Assembly (NCBI RefSeq): GCF_009557615.1
Contig: NZ_CP045652.1
Location: 2,666,001 to 2,730,000 of the forward strand
DNA: 64,000 nucleotides
Direction of reading: 5' to 3'
Source: Sphingobacteruim zhuxiongii
GTDB taxonomy: Bacteria > Bacteroidota > Bacteroidia > Sphingobacteriales > Sphingobacteriaceae
Shown: in pieces, positions 51,748 to 61,734 of the stretch
How the letters are laid out: every line of letters starts with the position of its first letter
How positions within the stretch are numbered: the stretch's first letter is position 1
Position numbers and translations under genes: made by a program
Notes under the pieces: model-generated
The model's input: only the letters and a program-made list of their open reading frames with translations
Databases searched by the model: none
What the model was told of the DNA's origin: nothing

Positions 51748-52140
51748 ATGGATAAGGAGAAGCAAAATAGGACCCGAATTATTGGAATTCGTGTAACCAT
51801 TGAAGAATTTCAACAATTAGAAAACAGTAGGAAACGATCGACAAGTAGAAAGTTGAGTGAGTATCTTCGATCCCTTCTGCTGCGTAAACCCATTGTTAAA
51901 TATTACCGTAATCAGTCAATCGACGAGAGCATGACCCTACTTATTCAGCTGCGAAATGAGCTGAATGCCATTGGCGTCAACTTGAATCAAGCGGTAAAGA
52001 AACTATACCTCTTCCCGCAGCAGACAGATCTGCAAGCTTGGATACGCAATCAACAACTGCAAAACAGGATAATCGCCGATAAAATACAGGAAATAAAGCT
52101 CGTCATTAAAAAAATGGGGGAAGTATGGTTGCAGTCATAA
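51748..52140 (+). CDS. MobC/MbpA-like relaxosome accessory protein
   Basis: 130 aa from the ATG at 51748. The N-terminal ribbon-helix-helix-like part is RTRIIGIRVTIEEFQQLENS, then SRKLSEYLRSLLL. The C-terminal helical part, LLIQLRNELNAIGVNLNQAV, is the classic bacterial MobC segment. It binds oriT and helps the relaxase. It overlaps the relaxase gene by 16 nt, typical of mobC-mobA pairs. The extended frame back to 51631 is not conserved-looking. Confidence 0.85.
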   Translation: MDKEKQNRTRIIGIRVTIEEFQQLENSRKRSTSRKLSEYLRSLLLRKPIVKYYRNQSIDESMTLLIQLRNELNAIGVNLNQAVKKLYLFPQQTDLQAWIRNQQLQNRIIADKIQEIKLVIKKMGEVWLQS

Positions 52141-53408
52141 AAACCGGAAGCTCCATTCGACGGATATTTCTGTACAATGAAAACAAAGTTATGAGGGGCG
52201 TAGCAGAATGCCTTGCTGCGATAAACTACCCGATGGATGCGCAGGAGATGACCGCCGCCATGCGCCTGAATCGGTTATTGCAGCAAACGGCATTAAACAG
52301 CAAGGTTACCCGAAATAGCGTTCATATTTCCTTAAACTTTGATCCCTCGGACAAAGATTTATCCCCAGAGAGGTTAGTCGAGATCGCGAAGGTTTATATG
52401 GCTGGCATTGGCTTCGCAGCGCAGCCGTTCCTGATTTACCAACACCATGATGCCGCTCACCCTCATATTCACCTGCTGAGTACCGAGGTACGTTCCGATG
52501 GCAGTCGCATCGACATGCACAACATCGGCCGTCATCAATCCGAAAAGATCCGTCAATTCATCGAGCTAAATTTTCACTTGATAAAAGCGGAAGACAGCAA
52601 GCTAAAGACGACACATCGGCCAAAATCAATCGATGTTACTAAGGTGCATTACGGCACTAGCCAGACCAAAGCATCCATTCAGAATGTGTTGGAGGCGGTG
52701 TTGGATACTTATAATTTCAGCAGTCTATTTCAGTTGAATGCCATTCTTCGTCAGTATCATATCCTAGCGGACCGTGGAAGTGAAAACTCCAGATCTTACC
52801 GGCATCAGGGTTTAAGCTTTCGCTTGCTAGATGATCAGGGCATACCCGTAGGGGTACCCATCAAGGCTAGTTCGTTTTATAACAACCCTACTTTAGTCAA
52901 TTTAAAGCGTCGGTTTAAACGCAATGAAGCTTCGAGAAAACAGCTTAAAATAAAAAGTATCCATGCCATAAGCCAAGTGATGCAGGGCAATATACGATCG
53001 CTAGCGGGTTTGAATAGCAAGCTGCTGCAGCAAGGTATACAGTTGCTCATTCGCCAGAATACCAACGGCGATATTTATGGGTTGACTTATATAGATCATA
53101 AGAATCGTTGCGTTTTTAACGGCAGTGAGCTCGGGAAATCTTACAGCGCCAAGGCCATTTTAGCGAAATTTATGCTGCACACAGAGCAACCCCTGCGCTT
53201 CAAGCAATTGCCCCACAGGAACGAAAAACTAGTCCAACCCACACTTCGACCTTCAGAGGTGAACGCATTTGACAGGAATTATCAGCTGTTATTAGGAAGT
53301 GTGACGGATATGCTCAACGATTTATGGTATTCCAGCTTACCCAATGAATACTTGCCCAATCCATGGAGGGCACCAAAGAAAAAGCGAAAGAAATCATTAC
53401 GCCAATAA
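52125..53408 (+). CDS. Relaxase / mobilisation nuclease (MobP-like, PF03432 type)
   Basis: 427 aa. The N-terminal third is the relaxase domain: the HUH metal motif in YQHHDAAHPHIHLLSTEVR, with upstream VTRNSVHISLNFDPSDKDLS and an early Tyr (LYNENKV) as candidate nicking residue. The rest is basic and helical. It nicks oriT and pilots the DNA strand into the recipient. The MobC-like gene precedes it and a coupling-protein gene follows after 59 bp. Confidence 0.9.
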   Translation: MVAVIKTGSSIRRIFLYNENKVMRGVAECLAAINYPMDAQEMTAAMRLNRLLQQTALNSKVTRNSVHISLNFDPSDKDLSPERLVEIAKVYMAGIGFAAQPFLIYQHHDAAHPHIHLLSTEVRSDGSRIDMHNIGRHQSEKIRQFIELNFHLIKAEDSKLKTTHRPKSIDVTKVHYGTSQTKASIQNVLEAVLDTYNFSSLFQLNAILRQYHILADRGSENSRSYRHQGLSFRLLDDQGIPVGVPIKASSFYNNPTLVNLKRRFKRNEASRKQLKIKSIHAISQVMQGNIRSLAGLNSKLLQQGIQLLIRQNTNGDIYGLTYIDHKNRCVFNGSELGKSYSAKAILAKFMLHTEQPLRFKQLPHRNEKLVQPTLRPSEVNAFDRNYQLLLGSVTDMLNDLWYSSLPNEYLPNPWRAPKKKRKKSLRQ

Positions 53409-53467
53409 TTAAAAGGCTCCGATAAGTTCGGATCGAACCCATATATGACAACCTTAACACTTTCATC

Positions 53468-55461
53468 ATGGCTTTACAAACTGGAGAAAATGAACAAGCA
53501 CTTCGTAAAATCATTGACTTAACGCGATGGATTGCAATAGCGTCACTCCTCCTCCATTTCTATGAGATTGGATATGCCGTTTTTAAGCAAGCGAAATGGC
53601 AGCACGATTTTCTCGATCGCATCCTGTTGAACATTCGCGCAACGGGTCTATTTAATCGATCCTTGACAGCCAAACTACTCGCGCTAGCATTTCTATTGAT
53701 CTCCTTGCTAGGCGCCAGGGGACGAAAGAGCGAAAAATTAAGCCTACGCAAGGCCATATGGACGATGTCAGTAGGTTTAGGGGGCTATTTCTTAAGTGAG
53801 CTTAGCTGGTTAGCAGCGGCGAGTTTCGCCACTCGGTTTTATGCTTATGTTCTCATCACCTCGATCGGCATGTTGACATTTTTAGCAGGCGCAACCTGGA
53901 TTTCAAAAATCATATATTCCTCCATCAATCAGCAAGATATATTCAATCATCAAAACGAGACGTTTCCCCAACAAGAGGACTACTTAACAAATGAATATTC
54001 CATTAACCTTCCTGCGACCTATCGCTTGAAAAATAAGTGGCGTAAGAGCTGGATTAATATTATCAATCCGTTTCGAGGGATATTAGTACAGGGAACACCC
54101 GGATCCGGGAAATCATACTTTATCATTCGACACATCATCTCTCAGCAAATTCAGAAAGGCTTTAGCATGTTCATTTATGATTTCAAATTCGATGACCTCA
54201 GCACGATAGCCTACAATCATCACCTCCAATATAAGCGCACTCATGGGGGTGCAATCACGTTTTACAGCATCAACTTCGACGATTTGTCGCGATCACATCG
54301 ATGTAACCCGCTCGATCCTGTCACGATGATAGATATCACCGATGCGGCAGAAAGTGCTCGAACCATATTGTTGGGTCTAAATCGCGAATGGATTAAGCGC
54401 CAAGGGGATTTCTTTGTCGAATCGCCCATTAATTTTTTAACAGCTATTATTTGGTATTTACGCTGTTATCGCGAGGGCGAGTTCTGCACACTCCCCCATG
54501 TGATTGAGCTGTTACAGCTAGACTACGATACGCTATTCTCCATTCTACGCGTGGAAAATGAAATTGACGTGCTTATTAACCCTTTTATAACCGCCTACTT
54601 AAATGATGCTATGGAGCAGCTGGAGGGACAGATCGCTCGACAAAAATTGCTTTGGAGAGGATTTCTTCGCCCCAACTTTATTATGTGTTATCGGGAAACG
54701 ATTTTACCCTAGATATTAACAATCCCAAGGAGCCCAAAATCGTCACCATGGGCAACAATCCACAAAAGATCCATATTTTCGGCGCAGTGTTATCCCTATA
54801 TATCAATAGGCTCGTCAAATCGGTAAATCAGAAAGGACTAATGAAGTCGAGCCTCATATTTGATGAGTTTCCTACGATATACCTCAACAACATTGATAGT
54901 TTGATCGCTACAGCCAGAGATAACCTGGTATCAACCTGCATCGCTGTTCAAGATCTCAGCCAGCTTCGCAAAGACTACGGTCGTGAACTTTCTGACGTCA
55001 TCATGAACATTTCCGGAAACTTAATTGCTGGTCAGGTGAATGGCGACACAGCAAGGCAATTGGCAGAGCGATTTGGAAAAATTATGCAGGACCGAGAGAG
55101 CTATTCTTTAAACAGTAGCGAGACCTCCATTAGCCGCTCTAAGCAATTGGAAAATGCCATCCCTGCCTCTAAAATTTCTTCCTTGAGCTCAGGGGATTTC
55201 GTCGGGATGGTCGCCGATAATCCAACAGATCGAATAGACCTCAAGATATTTCATGCTTCTGTTCGCCTTCAGCATGAGGAAATAAAGGAAGAAATTAGTA
55301 GCTACGAAAAGTTGCCTATTGTTCGGCAGATTACTCCAGGCCAAGTAAACTCAAATTATCTTCAAATAAAAAAAGACATTCAGGAACTCGCATTCCAGGA
55401 GATACAACGTATATCCAACACGCCCACACTCTCTTATTTAATAGTAAGAAAGCGCCACTAA
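53468..55461 (+). pseudogene. Type IV coupling protein (TraG/VirD4 family), frameshifted
   Basis: Two frames make one protein of about 664 aa. Part 1 (53468-54712) has N-terminal membrane spans, Walker A in GTPGSGKSYFIIRH, and DFKFDDLSTIAYN. Part 2 (useful from about 54645 to 55461) starts KIALERISSPQLYYVLSGND and includes Walker B SLIFDEFPTIYL and VSTCIAVQDLSQLRKDYG. The switch falls at an A5 run, 54642-54646. An intact protein would bring the relaxosome to a secretion channel. Mutation or sequencing error are both possible. Confidence 0.85.
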
Positions 55462-55664
55462 CTGAGCTGTTACATTTTATAGGGTTGGGCAGGCCGCTTG
55501 ATGGTCCCTAAGCAGCAAATGTTTATAAGGGTTGGTTTGCATCGCCTCAAATTTTCACAGCTCATCAATAATGACTATGGTGCAACGCTAGGTATACCTT
55601 AATATCTACTCAAGGCATACATACCTCGAAACGGTCGTTCCTTTCACTCATTCGGGGTGAAAGT
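55462..55664. other. Intergenic between coupling-protein and DUF892 genes
   Basis: About 200 bp; no gene seen. Convergent 3' ends. Confidence 0.4.
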
Positions 55665-55696
55665 TCAAAAAATGCCGTCTGATGGCAGACGGCATT
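55665..55696 (-). terminator. Terminator of the DUF892 gene
   Basis: Arms AATGCCGTCTG and CAGACGGCATT (11 bp), loop ATGG, followed on the minus strand by a T-rich tract. It lies 23 nt past the stop. Confidence 0.88.
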
Positions 55697-55718
55697 AGAA
55701 TAAAAAACATATACACTC

Positions 55719-56276
55719 CTATTCTGCTTTAGAATTAAGATTTGTATCGGCGAGTGCCGTTAAGTTCTCATCGCAGGCTTTTTCCTCTTTAAGTGTCTGA
55801 AGGAGGAATTTTAAGGCCTCTTTATGGCTTAGCACTTTTGCAAAAGCGGCTAAAGTGCCATAGGTAGCGATCTCGTAGTGTTCCACTTTTTGCGAAGCAG
55901 CAATAATGCCTGCATCACGAACAGCACCAATTGCAGTTTCTTCCATGATACCCTCACCTTCTTCCAAAAGTCCTGCCATAGCATCGCATTTCACCGCTTC
56001 TGCCTTTACGCCGATGGATTTAAATACATCGTCGAGGCGGGAAACGTGTTCTTTGGTCTCCTTCAAATGCGAAGCGAGGGCAGTTTTCAATGCTTTCGAG
56101 CTGGCATTTTTCTCCATCTTCGGCAAAGCCTTAACCAACTCTTTCTCCGCCCAATAGATATCTTTTAATCCATCTTCGAACAAATCCTGTAAGTCCTTTG
56201 CGGCATCAGCTTTTGCTTTCACTTTCGTTTCTTTGTTTGCTGCGCTTCCGCTAGTTTCTTTTTTTGTAGTTGCCAT
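55719..56276 (-). CDS. DUF892 (YciE/YciF-type) ferritin-like stress protein
   Basis: 185 aa. After a basic, disordered N-terminal tail (KKETSGSAANKETKVKAKAD), DUF892 begins at about residue 28: LQDLFEDGLKDIYWAEKELV, LASHLKETKEHVSRLDDVF, AGIIAASQKVEHYEIATYGT. The conserved Glu/His residues in the helices form a rubrerythrin-like four-helix bundle that could bind di-iron. Homologues are induced by osmotic, envelope or oxidative stress. Its own terminator follows. Confidence 0.92.
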   Translation of the reverse strand: MATTKKETSGSAANKETKVKAKADAAKDLQDLFEDGLKDIYWAEKELVKALPKMEKNASSKALKTALASHLKETKEHVSRLDDVFKSIGVKAEAVKCDAMAGLLEEGEGIMEETAIGAVRDAGIIAASQKVEHYEIATYGTLAAFAKVLSHKEALKFLLQTLKEEKACDENLTALADTNLNSKAE

Positions 56277-56421
56277 ATCGTTTTTACATTAGTTGATTTA
56301 TTGAAGAACAGTTGGTCTAGTCATTTAGTTCGCATTTCTGCTGATTTTTTTATTGTTTCGATGATCTTCAAACAATCAATTGTTAAACATGTTATACTTA
56401 GCGCACATTAACTCGAAACAC

Positions 56422-56643
56422 ATGATACATCAGTTGAACCCTACCATTCTAGTTGATACGCCATTAGGCAAGGGGCACGCAGTTTTTATTATTGACTATG
56501 GGATGCATCAAAATTCCTGCTGGATTGTTGCTTTAGAGGAAAATGGAGTGATAAAGCATTTTGACAGTAATGATGTCATTGTCTGCAGAAATTTCACTTA
56601 TCATATTAACAATTGCGGTAACAGTTTTCAAAAAAATCAATGA
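56422..56643 (+). CDS. Small conserved-looking hypothetical protein
   Basis: 73 aa from the ATG at 56422 (MIHQLNPTILVDTPLGKGHA); the upstream ATGs give a poor leader. It is compact and beta-rich, with FIIDYGMHQNSCWIVALEEN and SNDVIVCRNFTYHIN. Short proteins with this pattern recur in Bacteroidota accessory regions as far as I recall; function unknown. Confidence 0.6.
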   Translation: MIHQLNPTILVDTPLGKGHAVFIIDYGMHQNSCWIVALEENGVIKHFDSNDVIVCRNFTYHINNCGNSFQKNQ

Positions 56644-56958
56644 ATTCGAATTGATCCGCTGTAGATTTCAACGCATTGGAATTCGAAACAAAAATTGGAG
56701 ACTAATAAGGCATGATTAACCATTCTATAAATACGTTTAAATATCAGCAGTTATGACAAAGAGAGCGTTGAGGTAAACAGTTAATTAAATAGATCGGCGA
56801 ACGCGATTGGCGCCTTTAGAAGTTTTTATAAACGGAAAGGAAACCTACGCTATCCTGAAAATTGATAGCACAAAACGTCGTTCGGTAGTTGGATTTTCCA
56901 AAACGTATATCAAGGAGACACGGATATACGGTTGATTCAAACAATGTTGAGATGACGT
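56644..56958. other. Gene-less stretch
   Basis: About 315 bp, no credible gene or terminator seen. Confidence 0.4.
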
Positions 56959-57273
56959 TTAGGCATTTAGCTTGATAGTAGAAAGCTCCACATCGATCCA
57001 AGTCAATAAGTCTCCTAACACCAATACGTCTTCATCCTCTTCAAGATCATCCAAATATGCCCAAATATTACCTTCTACTTTCTTCGGTCTTCCATTGTCG
57101 AGTACATGATAACCCTCACGGATCAATTTTTCCAAGAAAATTTTTTTCATATTCAATAAACCCCTTTGGAAACGAATAGTTTGCTCGAGATATGGAATAG
57201 CCAGTAATTTAATATACGAATCCGCAGCAAAGTATCCACTGATAGTAAACAATCTAATCACATGATTTAGCAT
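56959..57273 (-). CDS. Hypothetical protein
   Basis: 104 aa; a start at an internal Met (57150) would give 63 aa beginning MKKIFLEKLIREGYHVLDNG. The acidic C-terminal half (AYLDDLEEDEDVLVLGDLL) suggests a small cytoplasmic protein. No family recognised. Confidence 0.45.
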   Translation of the reverse strand: MLNHVIRLFTISGYFAADSYIKLLAIPYLEQTIRFQRGLLNMKKIFLEKLIREGYHVLDNGRPKKVEGNIWAYLDDLEEDEDVLVLGDLLTWIDVELSTIKLNA

Positions 57274-57666
57274 ATAGGTTGTCGTAGCTATTTAGTGAAT
57301 CCGCTCGATTAATCACCCCGAGTGTGGTTTGAGAATTATCGAAATACGCTAGGAATGAGAAATTAACTCGCCGGAGCACGATTGGCTAATAACTAGCTGA
57401 ATCACAAGCGTTGATTATAGGGGGATTTAGAGCTCTTGCCTAGTTATTATCTTTCATAGATTGAATGTTCAATGGTACAAGATATGGTAAATTATTGTTT
57501 AGTATTTTTTCAACGTGAAGGTTAAAAAACTTTAATTATGGTTTACCGTTAGCATAAATTATGCGGGTAAAATGGATCTATTTCAATGATCATTGTATCG
57601 TCAAGCAGAAAAACATTATAAATGTACGTTACATTCGCTGTCTCATGAAAAACAAATAGAGTATTT
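57274..57666. other. Gene-less stretch left of the decayed cold-shock locus
   Basis: About 390 bp, A/T-rich, no credible gene. It may include decayed sequence downstream of the former cspA copy. Confidence 0.4.
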
Positions 57667-57863
57667 TTATGCGATTCGTACGTTCGTTTCATTAATTCTT
57701 TCTTGCCCAGCTACGACATTTTAAGTGATATGGACTTTTACTTTAATATCGTCTTCGACTCCTGATCTACGCACAAATAAACCTGCTACACCATCATTTA
57801 ATCCAATAATTCCAAATCTCTTTGTGTGGTTACCGAATTGAAATTTTCGCTATTGGATTGTAC
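57667..57863 (-). pseudogene. Decayed copy of cspA
   Basis: Aligns with the intact cspA (33345-33536) along its whole length, including the ending ACGAACGTACG next to the stop and the AATGATGGTG segment. The start codon is changed and several in-frame stops are present, so it is dead. The following leader also aligns, up to the 42-bp block at 58055. Confidence 0.8.
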
Positions 57864-58054
57864 GTTTTAAATAAAATATTTTGTCATCGAGCAAATGCTC
57901 TTAGGTTTGAACAATGCTGTTCCAACATTCATTTTCAAAATCAAAAGCTGAAGATAGGAGGAAAATTGCCTGACACACTACAGAACGCATCTTGTCAAAC
58001 ATCCGGAAAAAGAAAAAAATAGCAGTTGAAAATGCAGAAACTAGAAGAGATGGA

Positions 58055-58096
58055 TGAACTGATCGGTTTCAGAAAGCGTCAGCAGGGCTTGATTAT
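58055..58096 (-). promoter_or_regulatory. Second copy of the 42-bp conserved block
   Basis: Identical to 33738-33779 at 40 of 42 positions, within an otherwise well-diverged duplicate. See the finding on this block. Confidence 0.55.
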
Positions 58097-58127
58097 TTTA
58101 CATAAGGTAATAGAATATCAAAATTCT

Positions 58128-58345
58128 ATTTTTTTCGAAATCGCTTTCTCAGCAAGTTAGTAAGCAGTATAGAAGCTGGGATCTTCATAATTTTTTAAGT
58201 TATGTCTCAGGACATTTTGCTTAAAAATTCAGTGTTTTTATTCCAAGAGCTGATTTGCTGCAACCGATGCTGCACTACTTGGACATTCAATCCCAACAAT
58301 ACCCAAATTAAGAGGCGACGCTGTGTCCAAATGACGAATAATAAT
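58128..58345 (-). pseudogene. Decayed 3' fragment of a fatty-acid desaturase gene
   Basis: The sequence aligns with the last 200 bp or so of the intact desaturase gene (33821 onward): AAGCAGTATAGAAGCTGGGA against AAGCAGCATAGAATGTGGGA, and ATTCAATCCC further on. Frames are broken. Homology fades at about 58345, before the next intact gene. Confidence 0.65.
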
Positions 58346-58380
58346 TTCGGCTCTCTCCCCTCTTCAACTAAGTTGTCGCT

Positions 58381-58584
58381 TCATACTTGACTGATGTGGA
58401 GGAACCTAATGCCTTCCTCGGTAATACCGAATTCCACGCCAAAAGGCTCAACGCGCACAATCAGGCCATCCCGCTCTAATGCGCTTAAACATTCGTCAAA
58501 TCCAGGAAATGATTCGATGCTACCGAGCAATTTTCGATCGTGGATTATTTGAAGAATAACCGCTTTTAATGATAGATTTTTCAT
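58381..58584 (-). CDS. Small winged-helix-like protein, paralogue of the 30777 gene
   Basis: 67 aa from the ATG at 58584 (MKNLSLKAVILQIIHDRKLL). It shares SFPGFDECLSALERDGLI and a final FGITEEGIRFLH with its paralogue. It reads as a minimal wHTH regulator. Unlike the paralogue, it has no sigma-region-4 gene after it. Confidence 0.6.
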   Translation of the reverse strand: MKNLSLKAVILQIIHDRKLLGSIESFPGFDECLSALERDGLIVRVEPFGVEFGITEEGIRFLHISQV

Positions 58585-59271
58585 AATGCACTTTTTATAA
58601 AAGTTAACAAACAATGGAATTTTAACAATCGATCTAAACGGAGTATTAGGTGTTTCGTACTAGAAAAAATAGATTGGAGTATATTAAAGATAGTCTTTTA
58701 TTTCAAAGTTTGAAAGATTAATCGATCGGCCAACATATTGTAGATGATTAATGAGCTTCAATTAAGTTAAGCGATATTGAATTAATTATTTTATAATTAG
58801 GCAAACAGATGTTCGACTTCATTGTTATTTAGCTGACATTATTACAACCCATGATTGAAGCTCGTAATTTCAATTCGTTATAGCCCCTAAAATTGGGGCT
58901 ATTTAATTTTCTCCCGTACCACTTATTATTAAAGTACCTTCAAATTGATTCTTTGTGTTAACTGATAGCACAATATTTTTCGATCTGGCAAACGGCTCTC
59001 TATTTTTTCATAAAAATAATTTATCCAACACTGAGGGGGATTTCTTCACTTCCTTTGTTAATATTAGGTGCTTCAGCACTTTCCATAAATAATTGACTAC
59101 AAGACATTAAACTACTTTTTTTTATTCCAATATAATATTGATAATTTTGCTGATGCATTAGTAGTATGATGCAAAAGTGTAAAAGCGTCTCGTTAGCCTA
59201 TTAATGGGGCGCTAATTTTGTTCTGTTGCATGCTACTGTTATAATTCACGGGTACACGTTGCCTCAAGAAA
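58585..59271. other. Gene-less stretch
   Basis: About 690 bp. It contains a hairpin at 58880-58902 but no credible gene. Confidence 0.4.
58880..58902. terminator. Orphan bidirectional terminator-like hairpin
   Basis: ATAGCCCC and GGGGCTAT round TAAAATT, with TTAATTTT after it. No gene ends close by; it may end an untranslated RNA or be a relic. Confidence 0.5.
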
Positions 59272-59294
59272 GAAAAAATGCCCCATATAGGGGC
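59272..59294 (-). terminator. Terminator of the 59334 lipoprotein gene
   Basis: GCCCC and GGGGC round ATATA, followed on the minus strand by ATTTTTTC. It lies 40 nt past the stop. Confidence 0.75.
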
Positions 59295-59333
59295 TGGCAA
59301 TGTTAACTATCATATTAAATATCTTCGATTCGA

Positions 59334-61076
59334 CTAATTGATATTAGGCTGGTATACATAGGATCGATTTCTTACGCATCGAATATTCAAACCATCGGTT
59401 TTAACTCTATTGAGATTATTGGACACACTCATCGTTGAACCCGATGAAGAATTATTCGTAATTCTAAAATAATTTGCGTTATTAGTAACAGATGCCTGAT
59501 TGGATGTCCAGTAGTAAAGATATGATGGATTGCCGTTTCTTGTATTATATTCCGCAATCGTTTCACTTCCAGCACGTCGGTACCCAAGCATCAACATGGG
59601 TAAGCCGTTGGTATCGTTATCATACGGAGGAAAACCTCCAATCCCTAAGCGCGTATCAATATAGCGAACAGGGTCGGCCGATCTTGCATTCGACTTTCTG
59701 ATGTCTTGCGTTGTACCGTTTGGAATCTTGTCTATAGTATTAAACTCAGCAGTTGTTGGCATTCTCCATCGACCTGCGGGATAAACTAAAGTACATGGAT
59801 CGACCACGCCTGTATTCTGTCCATTTCCAGGCTTTGCTGCTTTCCAGTTGAAATACTCTCCACTATTGGAACCACCCGCTGAAACACCTTTCTCATAGAC
59901 GTTTGAATTGTAATGTCTAAAGCCATATACTTTTGTCGCGTCGTTATAAAACAGATTATGATAGGCCCAATCCACATCACCTCCGGTATTATTCACATTT
60001 CTAAAGGTCGTTAAAAAATCGATTATAATTTTGTATCGTTTTCCGAGTTGCGGCGTAAAGGACTTGGTGAAATTAAAATTTAATTTACTACTGAATGTCC
60101 GAGCGATTCCACGATCAGTTGGAAAAGTCAGAGATGATAAAGATACGCCGTAAGAATTTATTGCTTGCGAAGGATTAATGGTATAGAAGGTTTGCGTTCG
60201 AATGGTGTCATTTTTTGATGAAACCGTTGATGCGGTATTCACAACACTCGTATTGGTTACACTTCCGTAACTTGTGTAAAGACCTTGCTTCAGGTCAAAG
60301 TTTCCCGCCACATAAATCGGTAGGTTTGCTATGCCCACTAATGCAGATATTTTATCGAACATGCCGCGACCACTAAAGACTACGTCGATAATAGCTGTCT
60401 GTCTTTTGAATAAAATATTGACTTTGTTATTGTCGTTAACGGTATTTGAAGTTGTTATTTCTCCAGAAGCATAGAGCAAGCCACTGACATTCGTATTGGC
60501 TAGATTGAAATTTGCTTGCGTAGGATTCGCTGGAATAGCAGGAAAGATATCAGCGTTAGTATCATATGAGTAAGCTTTCCATTTGTATTTTGCGTTTCTA
60601 TTTGCCCCTGCATACGACGGAGTCGTTACCCCAACAGTTCCATCCATTGCTGTGATAAATTTATCATCCTTGTCAAATAAAAGAACTCGATATTTTCTAT
60701 TATTCTGCATCGTTGTTTTTGCAGATGATGCTCCTATACTTGCTTTAGCCTCGTTGCTAGATGAACTAGCTGCCGTAGATGAGTTTTCCTCGTAGATGGA
60801 TGCTACAACCTCAAAAGGCTGATCTTTTAATTCATATACTTCCTGCTGCAATAGCTTCAAAGAAGGTTTGTTACCAGTGGATGTAGATTTTATGGTTGAT
60901 CGCCCTGCTCCACTGCTTGCGGACAACTCTGATTCAACTGCATCTACAGCAAAAGATATCCCTTGTGCCCCTTGTTCAACCGGTTTCTGTTCAACATCTT
61001 TCGAGCAGCCTACAAGCTGAAAACTAGCATAGATAAGTGCCGCAAGAAGGATAACCTGAAAAGACTTGTCATTCAT
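59334..61076 (-). CDS. Fimbrillin-like lipoprotein with C-terminal FISUMP domain
   Basis: 580 aa. The signal ends in lipobox LVGC, giving a surface or outer-membrane lipoprotein. After a Ser/Ala-rich linker (about residues 30-120), residues about 125-380 resemble fimbrillin/Mfa-like beta-domains (YRVLLFDKDDKFITAMDGTV, YKWKAYSYDTNADIFP, LLYASGEIT). The last 190 or so residues are FISUMP-like: PAGRWRMPTTAEFNTIDKI, YLYYWTSNQ and GLNIRCVRN. Probably an adhesin or fimbrial subunit. The minus-strand -7 box TAGTTTTG lies at 61115-61122. It is related to the protein at 61735. Confidence 0.75.
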   Translation of the reverse strand: MNDKSFQVILLAALIYASFQLVGCSKDVEQKPVEQGAQGISFAVDAVESELSASSGAGRSTIKSTSTGNKPSLKLLQQEVYELKDQPFEVVASIYEENSSTAASSSSNEAKASIGASSAKTTMQNNRKYRVLLFDKDDKFITAMDGTVGVTTPSYAGANRNAKYKWKAYSYDTNADIFPAIPANPTQANFNLANTNVSGLLYASGEITTSNTVNDNNKVNILFKRQTAIIDVVFSGRGMFDKISALVGIANLPIYVAGNFDLKQGLYTSYGSVTNTSVVNTASTVSSKNDTIRTQTFYTINPSQAINSYGVSLSSLTFPTDRGIARTFSSKLNFNFTKSFTPQLGKRYKIIIDFLTTFRNVNNTGGDVDWAYHNLFYNDATKVYGFRHYNSNVYEKGVSAGGSNSGEYFNWKAAKPGNGQNTGVVDPCTLVYPAGRWRMPTTAEFNTIDKIPNGTTQDIRKSNARSADPVRYIDTRLGIGGFPPYDNDTNGLPMLMLGYRRAGSETIAEYNTRNGNPSYLYYWTSNQASVTNNANYFRITNNSSSGSTMSVSNNLNRVKTDGLNIRCVRNRSYVYQPNIN

Positions 61077-61236
61077 AGATATGATATATTAGTGATGTGT
61101 GTGTTAAAAACGCACAAAACTAGAATATTGACTAACCAAAACGGAAAACACCTGGCCAAAAATTTCTCAATGTAGTTGCATAGCTACCTATTTAAGTATT
61201 CGCACTTAATTCCTGAAAATTCATGGCATGAGTGCT

Positions 61237-61244
61237 TACTTTTG
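61237..61244 (+). promoter_or_regulatory. -7 promoter element for the small peptide gene
   Basis: TACTTTTG matches TAnnTTTG, 31 nt before the ATG at 61276. Confidence 0.5.
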
Positions 61245-61275
61245 CAGCCGCATTACACAATCACTAAGTATTAGT

Positions 61276-61452
61276 ATGAACAAATTATTTTATAATTCCC
61301 CTAAAATAAATAGTCAGGAAGTCGAACTGGAAAGCAGCATAGCGGCCGGATCAACGAAGGTTTCTTTTGGTGGAGACAACCCAACCTATCAGCCCGAGAT
61401 CGAAGATTGGCAAGATCAAACCGAGCGATCTAGCGGTGGATTTACCCTGTAA
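61276..61452 (+). CDS. Small ELE-AA-S motif peptide (copy 1)
   Basis: 58 aa. It begins MNKLFYNSPKIN and continues VELESSIAAGSTK, QPEIEDWQDQ and a Gly-rich end, SSGGFTL. It resembles the 57-aa product at 63439-63612 in the order Y-S-P, VELE-x-x-IAA-x-S-x-K, then QP with acidic residues. There is no signal peptide, membrane span or known motif. It is divergent from one FISUMP lipoprotein gene and convergent with the other. Unknown role; possibly a precursor peptide. Confidence 0.6.
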   Translation: MNKLFYNSPKINSQEVELESSIAAGSTKVSFGGDNPTYQPEIEDWQDQTERSSGGFTL

Positions 61453-61734
61453 ACTGTACATTGCGCAAGCCCATCCGGTTGCTCATTTCCGAAAAAAAAT
61501 TAGTACCAAAACGTCTGGGGTGAATCCAAAATTCTCGTCAGCGATGCTGAATTTGTTTAAATTTATGGAGCTTGCTCCCGATGATTTTCATCAAGAGCTG
61601 CTTATAAAACGAGGGCATGTTAACCATCACTCATAAGCAGCTTCTCAAAAACGCACAACAATAAACAAGGATATTTCGGAAGAATCAAACGCTGACGAAC
61701 ATTATCGATTTCTCAACATATCAAGCACATCATC

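Noticed and set aside
61367..61636. 89-aa plus-strand ORF overlapping the small ELE-AA-S gene
   Set aside because: Its first third is a frame-shadow of the peptide gene; the remainder has no recognisable feature. A relic is possible, but support is too weak.
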